A stretch of DNA of 64,000 nucleotides from an uncultured Eubacteriales bacterium. GTDB lineage: Bacteria; Bacillota; Clostridia; Oscillospirales; Oscillospiraceae. The DNA lies in assembly GCA_900319635.1 (NCBI GenBank), contig ONPF01000003.1:1-64000 (forward strand), in the 5' to 3' direction. Position numbers and translations under genes: made by a program. Below are positions 1 through 8,361 of this stretch, piece by piece. Numbering within the stretch: the stretch's first letter is position 1; each line of letters opens with the position of its first letter. Below the pieces are notes generated by a model, which was not told the origin of the DNA, did not search any database, and saw only the letters and a list, made by a program, of their open reading frames with translations.

Positions 1-110
1 TGCTCACACTGGCGTGGCAATCCGTTCTTCTTCAAAAAGCCCGTGTTTTCAAGGCTTTCAGGTTACGGATCGCCACACCAGTGACATCGGTCACTGGTTA
101 GCAATGACAA
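1..110. repeat. Two REP-like palindromic units, head to head
   Basis: Positions 1-24 look like the end of one unit (CACTGGCGTGGCAATCCG). Positions 66-108 hold an inverted copy: CGGATCGCCAC, then an 8-bp hairpin (78-85 with 90-97, loop ATCG), then GCAATGACA. Related units lie at 47739-47773 and 50451-50492. All share a CGGATTGC-like end, a variable hairpin and a GCAATGACA end. No coding sequence is evident here. Confidence 0.6.
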
Positions 111-133
111 AAACCGACTTTGTCTACAGTCTG

Positions 134-157
134 AAAGAGCACCTCCGGGTGCTCTTT
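134..157 (-). terminator. Hairpin downstream of the glutaminase gene
   Basis: A perfect 10-bp stem (134-143 with 148-157, loop TCCG) lies just after the glutaminase stop codon on the minus strand. The T-run is short on that strand (CTCTTTC), so it is a plausible but not strong intrinsic terminator. A 16-nt motif at 119-134, TTTGTCTACAGTCTGA, abuts it and recurs at 42750-42765. Confidence 0.5.
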
Positions 158-178
158 TCATGTCTCTGGATACGATGT

Positions 179-1129
179 TCAGATGTCGAAGGTGTGCAGC
201 CCGAGCCGGTTGGAGAGATGCTCCATGGCGCGCACCGCGGCCACGCTGTTGCCGTATTCGTCCAGCGCAGGGCCGTAGAGCCCGATACCCATGGCGCCCC
301 GGGGCGCGCAGACCAGGCCGCCGCCCACGCCGCTCTTGGCGGGCACGCCCACCTTCACGCCGAACTTGCCGGAGTAGTCGTAGAGCCCGCAGGTGAACAT
401 CAGACTCTTGATGGTGCGCACATGCTCCCGGGCGATGAGCTGCTCCCCGGTGAAGGGGTTCAGCCCGCCGTTGGAGAGCACAAGTCCCAGGGCGGCCAGG
501 GATTTCGCCGTCACCGACAGGGAGCAGAGCTTGAAGTACAGATCGGCTGTGCGCTCCGGGTCGCCCTGGAGCACGCCCTTGCTCTTGAGCAGATAGGCGA
601 TGGCACGGTTGCGGTTGCCGGACTCAAACTCGCTGCGATAGACCGCCTCGTCCAGGCAGATATCCGGGTCCATGCAGAGCGCGCGGGCGAAGTCTGCGAT
701 CTCCTCAAAGCCCAGCTCCTCCTCCATGGTGCTCACCAGCTGGATGGCGCCGGCGTTGATGAGGGGGTTGAAGGGGCGGTTGCTGCGGGTGTCCAGCTTG
801 AGGATGGAGTCAAAGGCGTCGCCGGAGGGCTCCATCATCACGTTGGAGAAGGTCTCCCGATGCCCCTTGATCTTCAGGGACAGCGCCAGGATGATGACCT
901 TGGAGACAGATTGGATGGAAAAACGGGTGTCCGCGTCCCCAAGGGACAGGCTGTGTCCCTGACCGTCCAGCAGCGCGACGCCGAAGTTGCGGCGGTCGGC
1001 CTTGGCAAGCTCCGGTATGTAATCTGCGACCCGGCCGGTCCTGGTCACAGCCCGGCCGATCTCATAAGCCTCCCGAAAGGCGCTCTCCACTTCCGGAGAG
1101 AGCGGGACATTTTGTTCGATTTCTGCCAT
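179..1129 (-). CDS. glsA: Glutaminase A
   Basis: This 316-aa protein matches the serine-dependent beta-lactamase-like glutaminase family (L-glutamine to L-glutamate plus ammonia, cytoplasmic). Visible family features are the FSIQSVSKV segment with the SxxK nucleophile/base pair, the RPFNPLINAGAI segment and the glycine-rich AKSGVGGG loop near the C-terminus. I chose the ATG at 1129 because GGAGG lies just upstream; a longer frame to 1171 would run into the mnmA stop region. It follows mnmA by 38 nt in the same direction, so the two may be cotranscribed. Length is normal for the family. Confidence 0.93.
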   Translation of the reverse strand: MAEIEQNVPLSPEVESAFREAYEIGRAVTRTGRVADYIPELAKADRRNFGVALLDGQGHSLSLGDADTRFSIQSVSKVIILALSLKIKGHRETFSNVMMEPSGDAFDSILKLDTRSNRPFNPLINAGAIQLVSTMEEELGFEEIADFARALCMDPDICLDEAVYRSEFESGNRNRAIAYLLKSKGVLQGDPERTADLYFKLCSLSVTAKSLAALGLVLSNGGLNPFTGEQLIAREHVRTIKSLMFTCGLYDYSGKFGVKVGVPAKSGVGGGLVCAPRGAMGIGLYGPALDEYGNSVAAVRAMEHLSNRLGLHTFDI

Positions 1130-1167
1130 AATGTGATCCTCCTGATTCTGTTCAAATAGGGCGGCGG

Positions 1168-2247
1168 TCAAACAGAGGGGGAAACTTCGTCGATGATCCC
1201 ACCGCCGATCACACGCTCTTCTTTATCATAAAACACGGCGGATTGCCCGGGCGCCGGGGCTCTGACTGGCTTATCGAAAGATACGGCCACTCTGCCATCC
1301 CTCCCCATCGCAATCGAGGCGGATTGTCCGTTGTGGTGATAGCGGATCTTCACCGTGCAGGGGAGCGTCTCGCCCTCCGCCAGACCGGGAATGCTCAGAA
1401 AACTGACGTCCCGGCAGATGAGCACCCTGCAGAACAGAGATTGCGCATCGCCTAAAACCACTTCGTTTGTCTCCGCACGGATTTCTTTCACATATACCGG
1501 CACACCCAAGGCAATGCCGAGACCTTTTCGCTGCCCGACAGTATAGCGAATGATGCCCTTGTGCTTGCCTAAAATGTTCCCGGCTTCATCTACAAAAGCC
1601 CCCTCGCCCGGAAGCTCTGCGTCCGTTGCCTTTTCAATGAAGTCTGCATAAGTCCCGTTTGTCACGAAGCAGACCTCCTGGGAATCCGGCTTGGAAGCCA
1701 CGGGCAGCCCCGCATCCCTTGCGATCTGCCGAACCTCGTCCTTGGTGAGCCGGCCGAGCGGCATCAGCGTTGCCGCAAGCTGCTCCTGTGTGAGTTTGTA
1801 GAGCATGTAGGTCTGATCCTTTTCCGCGTGCAGCGCTTTTTGGACAGTGTATCTCCCATTGTCAAGCCGGAGCACAGAGGCATAGTGCCCGGTCGCAATG
1901 TGGCTCGCGCCGAGGATCCTGGCGTAATAGAGCAGCTTTTCCCACTTGACAAAGCGGTTGCATTCCACGCAGGGATTCGGCGTCCGACCGCGCAGGTATT
2001 CTGCCGCAAACGGATCGACGACCTTCTTTTGAAATTCCAGCGTGCAGTTGACGGGGAGATAGGCGATGCCGAGCCTGTTTGCAACGCTTCTTGCGTCGTC
2101 GATCTCACAGCAGCGGCTTTCGCTTCCATCCTCCGACTGCCAGGTGCGCAGTGTGATCCCGATCACATCATACCCGGCCTGCTTCAGCAAATACGCGGCC
2201 ACCGCGCTGTCTACGCCGCCGGACATGCCCACGACGACCTTATCCAT
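1168..2247 (-). CDS. mnmA: tRNA-specific 2-thiouridylase MnmA
   Basis: MnmA activates U34 of Lys/Glu/Gln tRNAs with ATP and inserts sulfur to give 2-thiouridine. The 359-aa product begins with the PP-loop GMSGGVDS. It contains the first catalytic cysteine in NPCVECN and the second in SQEVCFV, the two residues that relay persulfide sulfur. The ATG at 2247 is chosen because the protein then starts at MDKVVVGMSGG, as homologues do; an upstream ATG at 2283 would add 12 residues without a better ribosome site. It lies 39 nt downstream of an alpha/beta hydrolase gene of very different base composition. Confidence 0.95.
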   Translation of the reverse strand: MDKVVVGMSGGVDSAVAAYLLKQAGYDVIGITLRTWQSEDGSESRCCEIDDARSVANRLGIAYLPVNCTLEFQKKVVDPFAAEYLRGRTPNPCVECNRFVKWEKLLYYARILGASHIATGHYASVLRLDNGRYTVQKALHAEKDQTYMLYKLTQEQLAATLMPLGRLTKDEVRQIARDAGLPVASKPDSQEVCFVTNGTYADFIEKATDAELPGEGAFVDEAGNILGKHKGIIRYTVGQRKGLGIALGVPVYVKEIRAETNEVVLGDAQSLFCRVLICRDVSFLSIPGLAEGETLPCTVKIRYHHNGQSASIAMGRDGRVAVSFDKPVRAPAPGQSAVFYDKEERVIGGGIIDEVSPSV

Positions 2248-2286
2248 CTTCTTCAACTCCTGTTGTTCACGGAAAGCCCGCATGCT

Positions 2287-3042
2287 TTAAAAGCCAAAGA
2301 ATTCCAGGACCTTCTTTGTCGCCAAGTCCATGCAGGCCGGATTTTGAAATCTGTGGTCGGCATTTTCAACCGGAATAAATTCGATCAGATTATTCTCCGC
2401 AAATGTCTTGCCGGATTCAAACGGCACAACCTCGTCCTTTGTACCGTGAAGGATCAAAATATCATCGGCATAATCCAAATAATCGAGCTTTTGTATATCA
2501 GATTCTTTCAGGTCTGTAAGGAATTGCCGGTTAACTTCGATCTTCCGGTCAAATCCGACCTGCACATTTTTCCCTTTCTGGATCATCTCAAGCTCATCAT
2601 TTTTCATGATGGCGCCGGTGAGCACATCGGCCATATTGACAGCCGGGCAGCGCAGGGCGATTTTGACAAACGGGTTCTCATGCTCCGAAATGTATTTCAA
2701 AACAAGATATCCGCCGAAGCTGGTCGCGTAAGAATAGATGGAATTTGTGTGGAATTCCGAATGAATATAGTCAATGACAATTTCCAGATAGGTCATGCAG
2801 TCCTGGAGAACCATTTTCTTTTTGATATCGTCTCCATGGCAGGGAAGATTAAAGATCAAAACCGCGATGCCCTTGTATTTGGATAATACGCGATCGGCGA
2901 ATTTGTGCGCCGCACCGTTATCCTTGTGGCCAGCAAATCCGTGCCCAAACAGCACGACTTTTTCAATGGGATGCCGGGTATCGTAATACAGCTTGCATCT
3001 GATATTCTGATTGTTTTTGTTGATCTCGAAGTATTTTTCCAT
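2287..3042 (-). CDS. Alpha/beta hydrolase
   Basis: This 251-aa cytoplasmic protein has an alpha/beta-hydrolase layout. HGFAGHKD forms the oxyanion-side loop near the N-terminus, and the nucleophile elbow is ATSFGG, a GxSxG variant with Ala in the first position. Late in the protein come HGTKDEVVP (acid) and NADHR (His). No signal peptide is seen. The substrate cannot be told; it resembles carboxylesterase/acyl-peptidase-like proteins. An AAGGA ribosome site precedes the ATG. The gene is clearly more AT-rich than its flanks, as is the next gene upstream, which suggests acquisition by transfer. Confidence 0.8.
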   Translation of the reverse strand: MEKYFEINKNNQNIRCKLYYDTRHPIEKVVLFGHGFAGHKDNGAAHKFADRVLSKYKGIAVLIFNLPCHGDDIKKKMVLQDCMTYLEIVIDYIHSEFHTNSIYSYATSFGGYLVLKYISEHENPFVKIALRCPAVNMADVLTGAIMKNDELEMIQKGKNVQVGFDRKIEVNRQFLTDLKESDIQKLDYLDYADDILILHGTKDEVVPFESGKTFAENNLIEFIPVENADHRFQNPACMDLATKKVLEFFGF

Positions 3043-3130
3043 TGTTATTTTTCCTTATGGTGTGACAAAAGAACCACCGTCTCAACTGACTACAACCGAA
3101 GAAACAGGTCAACATATTCGAAGGCAGCAA

Positions 3131-3547
3131 CTAAAATACGTACCTTGTACCATGCGAGAGCAATAATCCATCTGTCAATCTGATACACAGGATGATCGTG
3201 TTTTCATCGGAAAAATCATTATGTCCATTGTCGATCCATTTCGCAAAAACATCTCTTAGCTTTGCAGCTATATGCTTATTCTCTGGTTTTTCAAAATAAC
3301 CCAGATTTATTCCTTTTCCATGTGCAGTAAACCATTCTCCAGTAACTGCTACAACAGGGTTATTGCGAATTTGCTGCATTTTGTTCGAAAGTGCGTAGGT
3401 AATAACATAAAAGCATTCATCCTCATAATATGCATTCACATAACGGACATATGGGATTCCATTTTCTTCTGTTGCTAAAGCGATCACGCTGTCTTTTCCA
3501 AAACGTTCTTTCATTATTTGTTCTGCTTCAATACTTAGTCTTTTCAT
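3131..3547 (-). CDS. Pyridoxamine 5'-phosphate oxidase-like FMN-binding protein
   Basis: This small (138 aa) split-barrel flavoprotein is of the PPOX-like family. It has the N-terminal strand pattern VIALATEENGIPYVRYVNAYYED, a central NPVVAVTGEWF segment and a C-terminal ILCIRLTDGLLLSHG strand. Such proteins bind FMN or F420 and reduce small molecules; the substrate is unknown. AGGAGAG sits at good distance from the ATG. Codon use is AT-rich, like the adjacent alpha/beta hydrolase, and the two probably arrived together. Confidence 0.75.
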   Translation of the reverse strand: MKRLSIEAEQIMKERFGKDSVIALATEENGIPYVRYVNAYYEDECFYVITYALSNKMQQIRNNPVVAVTGEWFTAHGKGINLGYFEKPENKHIAAKLRDVFAKWIDNGHNDFSDENTIILCIRLTDGLLLSHGTRYVF

Positions 3548-3571
3548 GGCTGCTCTCCTATTCTTTTGTTT

Positions 3572-4786
3572 TTAGCGCTGTTTTAGATAGCTCGCATCTT
3601 TCGGTTCATACGGTACGGAAATGAAGTCTTTCTTTTGGTGGTACAAGCAGCATACAGTTTCCACATGCTCTGTCCAGGGGAACATGTCCACCGGCTGGAT
3701 CTTCTCCGCCCGGTAGCCGCCGGCGGTGAGCAGCTTCAGATCCCGCGCCAGGGTCCTGGGATCGCAGGAGACGTAGACCACCCGCTCCGGCGCGCATTTG
3801 AGCAGGGAGCGGAGAAAGCGCTCGTCACAGCCGGCGCGGGGCGGGTCGAGGAAGACCACCTCCGGCCGCAGGCCGCCGCGGGCCGTCTGCTCCATGTATT
3901 CGCCCGCGTCCCCGGCGGTGAACCAGCAGTTTTTCAGCCCGTTCAGGCGGGCGTTGGCGATGGCGTCATGCACCGCGTCCCGGTTCAGCTCCACGCCGAT
4001 GACCTGCCTGGCCTTGTCGGACGCGGTGATGCCGATGGTACCGATGCCGCAGTAGGCGTCCAGCACCGTCTCCTTTCCCGTGAGGGCTGCGAAGTCCACC
4101 GCGCAGCGATAGAGCTTTTCGGTCTGGACGGGGTTGATCTGATAAAAGGAGCGGGGGGAGATGCGAAAGCGTTTCCCGCAGAGCTCGTCTTCGATATAGG
4201 GCGTGCCGAAGAGCAGCTTCTCCCGGGTGCCCAGCACCACCGGGCCGAAGCGGTCGTTCAGATTCAGGACGATGCCGGTGATCTCCGGGTGCAGCTCGGT
4301 GAGCTTTTTTACAAAGGGCTTTTGCAGCGGGAAGATGGGGGACACCGCCACCAGCACCACCAGCATCTGCCCCGTGGCGAAGCCCCGGCGGATCAGCACA
4401 TGCCGCAGCCAGCCGGTTCCGCTGCGCTCGTCAAAGACCTTGATCTTGAACTCCGGCAGCATGGCGCGGATGTCCCGGATCACGGCGTCGGACGCCGCGT
4501 CCTCGATCATGCAGTCGTCCACCGGGACGATGGCGTGGCTTCCGGGCTGGTAAATGCCGGAGACGAGCTTCCGCCGGTTGTCCAGGGCAAAGGCCGCGTG
4601 CACCTTGTTGCGGTAGCGCGTGGGCTCGTCCATGCCCCAAATGGGCTCCACATGGCCAAAGTCTCCCAGCAGGGCGATACAGCGCCCCGTTTTGCGGCGC
4701 AGCTGCTCGGCGTAGGGCAGATGCTGCAGCTGGCAGCCTCCGCACTTTTTGAAATAGGGGCAGGGGGGCGTAAAGGTGCTTTCCAT
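3572..4786 (-). CDS. rlmD: 23S rRNA (uracil-5-)-methyltransferase, RlmD/RumA type
   Basis: This 404-aa SAM-dependent methyltransferase makes 5-methyluridine in rRNA (or, in some members, tRNA). An N-terminal Fe-S cluster motif is visible as PPCPYFKKCGGCQLQH. The SAM motif is DAYCGIGTIGI, the FLDPPRAGC motif follows, and the catalytic Cys lies in YVSCDPRT. There is no N-terminal TRAM domain, so it is a short RumA-like member. The ATG at 4786 follows GGGAGGAAG; a much longer open frame continuing to 5578 is antisense to the pseudouridine synthase gene and is not real. It is divergently transcribed from that gene. Whether the target is U1939, U747 or another uridine cannot be read from sequence. 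Confidence 0.88.
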   Translation of the reverse strand: MESTFTPPCPYFKKCGGCQLQHLPYAEQLRRKTGRCIALLGDFGHVEPIWGMDEPTRYRNKVHAAFALDNRRKLVSGIYQPGSHAIVPVDDCMIEDAASDAVIRDIRAMLPEFKIKVFDERSGTGWLRHVLIRRGFATGQMLVVLVAVSPIFPLQKPFVKKLTELHPEITGIVLNLNDRFGPVVLGTREKLLFGTPYIEDELCGKRFRISPRSFYQINPVQTEKLYRCAVDFAALTGKETVLDAYCGIGTIGITASDKARQVIGVELNRDAVHDAIANARLNGLKNCWFTAGDAGEYMEQTARGGLRPEVVFLDPPRAGCDERFLRSLLKCAPERVVYVSCDPRTLARDLKLLTAGGYRAEKIQPVDMFPWTEHVETVCCLYHQKKDFISVPYEPKDASYLKQR

Positions 4787-4843
4787 GGACGCTTCCTCCC
4801 AGTCATTGGAATTTTTCAATTCAGTATAGCACGTTTTTTGGAC

Positions 4844-4872
4844 TTTGCATAGGGCAAGAGCTGTGTTATTAT
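4844..4872 (+). promoter_or_regulatory. Sigma-A promoter for the pseudouridine synthase gene
   Basis: TTTGCA (4844-4849) is followed after 17 bp by TATTAT (4867-4872). The first in-frame ATG, at 4871, overlaps this -10 box and has no ribosome site. That is the main reason for placing the translation start at TTG 4907. Confidence 0.6.
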
Positions 4873-4906
4873 GAGAATAGAAGCAAGAGGAAAGGAAGGA
4901 AACAGT

Positions 4907-5548
4907 TTGAAGATCCTGCATCGAGACCAGGCGATTCTGGTCTGTGTGAAGCCCGCGGGCGTCCTGTCCACAGACGAGCCCGGCGGTCTGCCGGAGCTGC
5001 TGCGCCGGGAGCTGGGGGACGCGGGGGCGGAGCTCCGCACCGTGCACCGGCTGGATCGGGTGGTGGGCGGACTGATGGTGCTGGGCTGCAGCGCCGAGGC
5101 CGCGTCCGAGCTCTCCCGCCAGATGCGGGAGGGGGAATTTCACAAGGAGTATCTGGCCGTCGTCCACGGGGAGACGCCGGAGGCGGGGTCTATGCGGGAT
5201 CTGCTCTGGCGGGACAAGGCGCGGAAGATGACCTTCGTGACCGAGAGGCCCGGCAAGGGCGTGCAGGAGGCGCTTTTGGATTACACCACTCTGGAATGCC
5301 GGAAGGGCATGAGCCTGGTACGGATCCGGCTGCACACCGGCCGCACCCACCAGATCCGCTGCCAGTTTGCCGCCCGGGGCTGGGCGCTGGCGGGGGAGAG
5401 GAAGTACGACACCCGGGAGGATCCCTGGCCCCTGGCCCTGTGGTCGGCGCGGATTCACTTCCGCCATCCGGAGACGGGGGAGGCCTTGGACTATCACTTG
5501 CCGCCGCCCGAGACGGAACCCTGGAGCTACTTCGGGAAGTTTGAATAA
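4907..5548 (+). CDS. RluA-family rRNA pseudouridine synthase
   Basis: The protein (213 aa from TTG 4907) isomerises uridine to pseudouridine in RNA. The catalytic Asp is in VHRLDRVVGG, and the HTGRTHQIRCQ motif typical of RluA enzymes follows near the C-terminus. There is no S4 domain; it starts straight at the catalytic fold (KILHRDQAILVCVKPAGVLS), so it is a short member. The TTG start is preceded by GGAAGGA, whereas ATG 4871 lies in the promoter. It is divergent from the RlmD-type methyltransferase; both act on structured RNA. The target position is unknown. Confidence 0.88.
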   Translation: MKILHRDQAILVCVKPAGVLSTDEPGGLPELLRRELGDAGAELRTVHRLDRVVGGLMVLGCSAEAASELSRQMREGEFHKEYLAVVHGETPEAGSMRDLLWRDKARKMTFVTERPGKGVQEALLDYTTLECRKGMSLVRIRLHTGRTHQIRCQFAARGWALAGERKYDTREDPWPLALWSARIHFRHPETGEALDYHLPPPETEPWSYFGKFE

Positions 5549-5572
5549 TCTGAAAATAGACAAGCCCCACCC

Positions 5573-5601
5573 TTGCAAAGCCCGGCGGGGAAGGGTATAA
5601 T
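5573..5601 (+). promoter_or_regulatory. Sigma-A promoter of plsY
   Basis: TTGCAA (5573-5578), a 17-bp spacer and TATAAT (5596-5601) lie just upstream of plsY, making plsY its own transcription unit. Confidence 0.75.
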
Positions 5602-5631
5602 GGCGGCAATCATGAAATAGGTGCGAGGCTT

Positions 5632-6246
5632 ATGATGGAAGTCATAAAATATGCCGTTGTGATCATCAGCGGCTATCTTCTCGGATCGGTGAGCGCGTCG
5701 ATTCTCCTCTCCCGCTCCGCCTGGGGCGGGGATGTGCGCGGCAAGGGCAGCGGCAACGCCGGCGCCACCAACATGGCGCGGGTCTACGGGCTGGGCGCAG
5801 GCTTCCTGACCCTGGGCTGTGATATGCTGAAAGCGGTGCTGGCCTGCTGGATCGGCAGCCTGCTGCTGGGCGACGTGGGGCTGGCTGTCGGCGGCATCTG
5901 CTGCATGATCGGGCACTGTTTCCCGGTGTTTCATCGCTTCAAGGGCGGCAAGGGCATCTCCGTGGGCGCGGCGCTGGGACTTATGATCGACTGGCGGGTC
6001 TTCGTGTGCATCATCGGAGTGTTCCTGATCGTCGCCTTTCTGAGCAAGAAGGTGTCGCTGGGCTCCGTCTTTGCCTCCGTTGGCATCGCGGCCTTCTCGA
6101 TCGTCTTCCAGGTGGGCACGCCCAAGATCGTTCTGGCGGTCTGTGCCATGTGCCTGGCCATCTTCCAGCACCGGAGCAACATCAAGCGGCTCCTCAACGG
6201 AAAGGAACCGGACTTCAAGGCCGCCGGCGGGAAAAAGAAAAGCTGA
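5632..6246 (+). CDS. plsY: Acyl-phosphate:glycerol-3-phosphate acyltransferase PlsY
   Basis: PlsY is an integral membrane enzyme that transfers the acyl group from acyl-phosphate to glycerol-3-phosphate, the first step of phospholipid synthesis in Gram-positives. The 204-aa sequence has about five membrane helices and the three conserved loops: GSGNAGATN after helix 1, GHCFPVFHRFKGGKGISVG in the middle, and the FQHRSNIKRLLNGKE tail. The start may be either of two adjacent ATGs (5632 or 5635). It is monocistronic, with a consensus promoter upstream and a very strong terminator downstream. Confidence 0.96.
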   Translation: MMEVIKYAVVIISGYLLGSVSASILLSRSAWGGDVRGKGSGNAGATNMARVYGLGAGFLTLGCDMLKAVLACWIGSLLLGDVGLAVGGICCMIGHCFPVFHRFKGGKGISVGAALGLMIDWRVFVCIIGVFLIVAFLSKKVSLGSVFASVGIAAFSIVFQVGTPKIVLAVCAMCLAIFQHRSNIKRLLNGKEPDFKAAGGKKKS

Positions 6247-6254
6247 CGATTTTA

Positions 6255-6307
6255 CAACATAAAAAACTCTCTGTGACCGCAACGGTCACAGAGAGTTTTT
6301 TATGTTG
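6255..6307. terminator. Bidirectional terminator, 24-bp perfect stem
   Basis: A 24-bp perfect inverted repeat (6255-6278 with 6284-6307, 5-nt loop) has A6 and T6 tracts inside its arms. It can end transcription from plsY on the plus strand and from the convergent heptad-repeat gene on the minus strand. Confidence 0.95.
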
Positions 6308-6315
6308 GGTGCGGC

Positions 6316-8361
6316 TCAGGCCTTGGGCACCGCGGGCTTCGCCATGATCGCGGGTACAGACTGCGCGACGCCGGCAACGGCCGTGGATGCCCCCGCTGCA
6401 GTGAACAGCGTGGGAGCTGCTGCGCCGGCGATCTCCGAGAAGGTCATACCGGCGTTCAGGGAAAGGATCACACCGACGGCGGCGGCAGCGGCGCCGACAA
6501 GCGCCATGACGCCGGAGATCTTGGTCTTCTTGCCCGCCAGGCCCAGCACACCGGCGACTGCGGCGATCACCGAGCCGACCAGGGTAAGGATGGCGCCGAC
6601 GGCCTTGGAGGTGATCTCCTTGGTGACGGCGTCGGTGGTATCGGAGGCGAAGGCGCGGGCGGCGCCGACGACCTCAAGACCCTTGTCGATGTCCAGATCC
6701 GTATCGTTCTTCATAAAGCTGAAATCGTCGCCCAGACGATCCTGAATGCTGTCGATGCCGGGGTAGGTCTCCATGGCCATGGCCTGGTTCAGACCGTCGA
6801 TGACCTGATCGCGGCCATCCTCAAAGACGGCCAGCTGGGCCTCGCCGTCAGCGATCTGCTGCTCGGCGGCCTTCAAGGTCTCTTCGCCTTCCTCTAAGGT
6901 CTTCACGCCGGCTTCGTACTCGGCGGTCTTCTCCTCCAGGAGCTTCACGCCGGCTTCGTACTCGGCGGTCTTCTCCTCCAGGAGCTTCACGCCCTCGTCG
7001 TACTGCTTCTGACCCTCGGCCAGCTGGGCCTTGCCCTCATCCAGCTGCTTCTTGGCGGCGGCGAGCTTGGCTTTGCCGGCCTCGTACTCGGCCATGCCTG
7101 CATTATAGGCGGCCCAGCCCTCGTCCAGCTGCTTTCTGCCCTCGTCCAGCTGCTGCTGACCGGCGGCGATCTGATCGGCCAGGCCGCCCTCGCTGTTGAC
7201 CAGCTTGTCGGCCAAGGTCATCAGCTTGGTCATGGTGGCGTCAAAGGTGGCGTAGTCCATGCTGGGCAGCGCCTCGATAGTGGCCTTGAGCTCATCCTCG
7301 CTCATGCCGCTGGCAGCGACCAGCTTCTGTGCCATGTCCTCATTGCTCAGGATACCGGTGACAGCGGTCTTGGTGCCGGCGGCCAGCTGCTGCTGACCCT
7401 GGGCGACTGCCTGGGGCACGCCGGTGAGCTGATCCAGCATGGCCTTCTGCTGGGTGAGAGATTCTCTGGTCTGGCCGCCGAGACCGGCCTCGATCTGGGC
7501 GATGCCGGCGTTGACCTGGGCAAGCTGCGCCTCCAGCTCGGTGGTATCCTGGCCGGCTGCCTTCATCTGAGCGATGGCGTCCTCCAGCTGCTGCTTCTGC
7601 GCCTTCAGCGTATCCAGCTGATCGCAGTAGCCCAGACCGGTCTCCACCTTCTCCTTTGTCTGCGCGATGGCGGCGTCATAGACCTCCGCGTTGGCGGCGC
7701 TGGGATCGGGCAGCGTCGTGCCCTGGGCTGCCGCAGCCTGCTGGAAGCTCTTCAGGCCGTTGTAGCCCTGCTGCCAGGTGCCGTAGCCCTCCTGCAGCTG
7801 ACCGAGACCGTCCAGCAAGGTCTTGGCCTGCTCCAGGTTTTTAACGCCCGCGGCATACTCGGCTTCCTTCTCATCCAGAGTCTTCTTGCCCTCCGCCAGC
7901 TGCGCGGCGGCGGCGTTCAGCTGCTGCTGACCGGCGTCATACTCCCGCTGACCGGCGGCCAGCTTGGCCTTGCCTTCCTCCAGCTGCTTGGCGGCTTCCT
8001 CCAGCTTGGCCTTGCCTTCCTCCAGCTGCTTTGCGCCGTCCTCCAGCTTGGCTTTGCCTTCCTCCAGCTGCTTTGCGCCGTCCTCCAGCTGAGCTTTGCC
8101 TTCCTCCAGTGCGGTCTGCCCTTCTTCATAGGCGAGCTTGCCCGCCTCCAGAGCTTCGCGCCCATCCAGGTAAGTCTGTTCGTTTTCCTTGAGCTGATTC
8201 AGACCGTCCTCCAGCATCCCGATGCTGTCGCCTCCGGAAGAGGCGGCTTCCCAGTATGCCTTGCTTCCCAGCGCGTCCTTGAGGGCCAAACCGCCGCCCA
8301 CAAGACCGAACACGGAAGCCGCGATCAGAACCACGCTCAGCACTTTTACCGCTTTCCTCAT
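6316..8361 (-). CDS. Heptad-repeat (xxxLxxG) coiled-coil envelope protein
   Basis: This 681-aa protein of unknown function has an N-terminal membrane anchor or signal (VLSVVLIAASVFGLVGGGLAL). A long helical region with many LEEGKAQ/LEDGAKQ-type heptads (xxxLxxG) runs over roughly residues 55-190 and 410-540. Near the C-terminus are two hydrophobic, Ala/Gly-rich segments separated by GKKTKISG, followed by an Ala-rich tail. Similar heptads occur in YhgE/Pip-type and MmpL-adjacent membrane proteins, but the flanking domains of those families are not clear here. AGGAGGAAAAAG precedes the ATG. The likely topology is a membrane-anchored extracytoplasmic coiled coil. DNA-level tandem repeats lie inside the gene. 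Confidence 0.75.
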   Translation of the reverse strand: MRKAVKVLSVVLIAASVFGLVGGGLALKDALGSKAYWEAASSGGDSIGMLEDGLNQLKENEQTYLDGREALEAGKLAYEEGQTALEEGKAQLEDGAKQLEEGKAKLEDGAKQLEEGKAKLEEAAKQLEEGKAKLAAGQREYDAGQQQLNAAAAQLAEGKKTLDEKEAEYAAGVKNLEQAKTLLDGLGQLQEGYGTWQQGYNGLKSFQQAAAAQGTTLPDPSAANAEVYDAAIAQTKEKVETGLGYCDQLDTLKAQKQQLEDAIAQMKAAGQDTTELEAQLAQVNAGIAQIEAGLGGQTRESLTQQKAMLDQLTGVPQAVAQGQQQLAAGTKTAVTGILSNEDMAQKLVAASGMSEDELKATIEALPSMDYATFDATMTKLMTLADKLVNSEGGLADQIAAGQQQLDEGRKQLDEGWAAYNAGMAEYEAGKAKLAAAKKQLDEGKAQLAEGQKQYDEGVKLLEEKTAEYEAGVKLLEEKTAEYEAGVKTLEEGEETLKAAEQQIADGEAQLAVFEDGRDQVIDGLNQAMAMETYPGIDSIQDRLGDDFSFMKNDTDLDIDKGLEVVGAARAFASDTTDAVTKEITSKAVGAILTLVGSVIAAVAGVLGLAGKKTKISGVMALVGAAAAAVGVILSLNAGMTFSEIAGAAAPTLFTAAGASTAVAGVAQSVPAIMAKPAVPKA
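6901..6984 (-). repeat. Two perfect 42-bp tandem repeats inside the heptad gene
   Basis: Units 6901-6942 and 6943-6984 are identical at the DNA level and each encodes two heptads (EEKTAEYEAGVKLL). Exact identity including silent sites indicates recent slippage duplication. Confidence 0.9.
8005..8088 (-). repeat. Two near-identical 42-bp tandem repeats inside the heptad gene
   Basis: Units 8005-8046 and 8047-8088 differ at one base and encode the heptad pair LEDGAKQLEEGKAK. Partial copies continue on both sides. Confidence 0.9.

Noticed and set aside
14..1159. Long plus-strand frame opposite the glutaminase gene
   Set aside because: It is a shadow frame with low-complexity composition, running through REP-like repeats; the minus strand encodes complete GlsA.
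4787..5578. Upstream extension of the RlmD-type frame, giving a 668-codon protein
   Set aside because: The extension is antisense to the pseudouridine synthase gene and its promoter. A good ribosome site and homologue-like start are at 4786.
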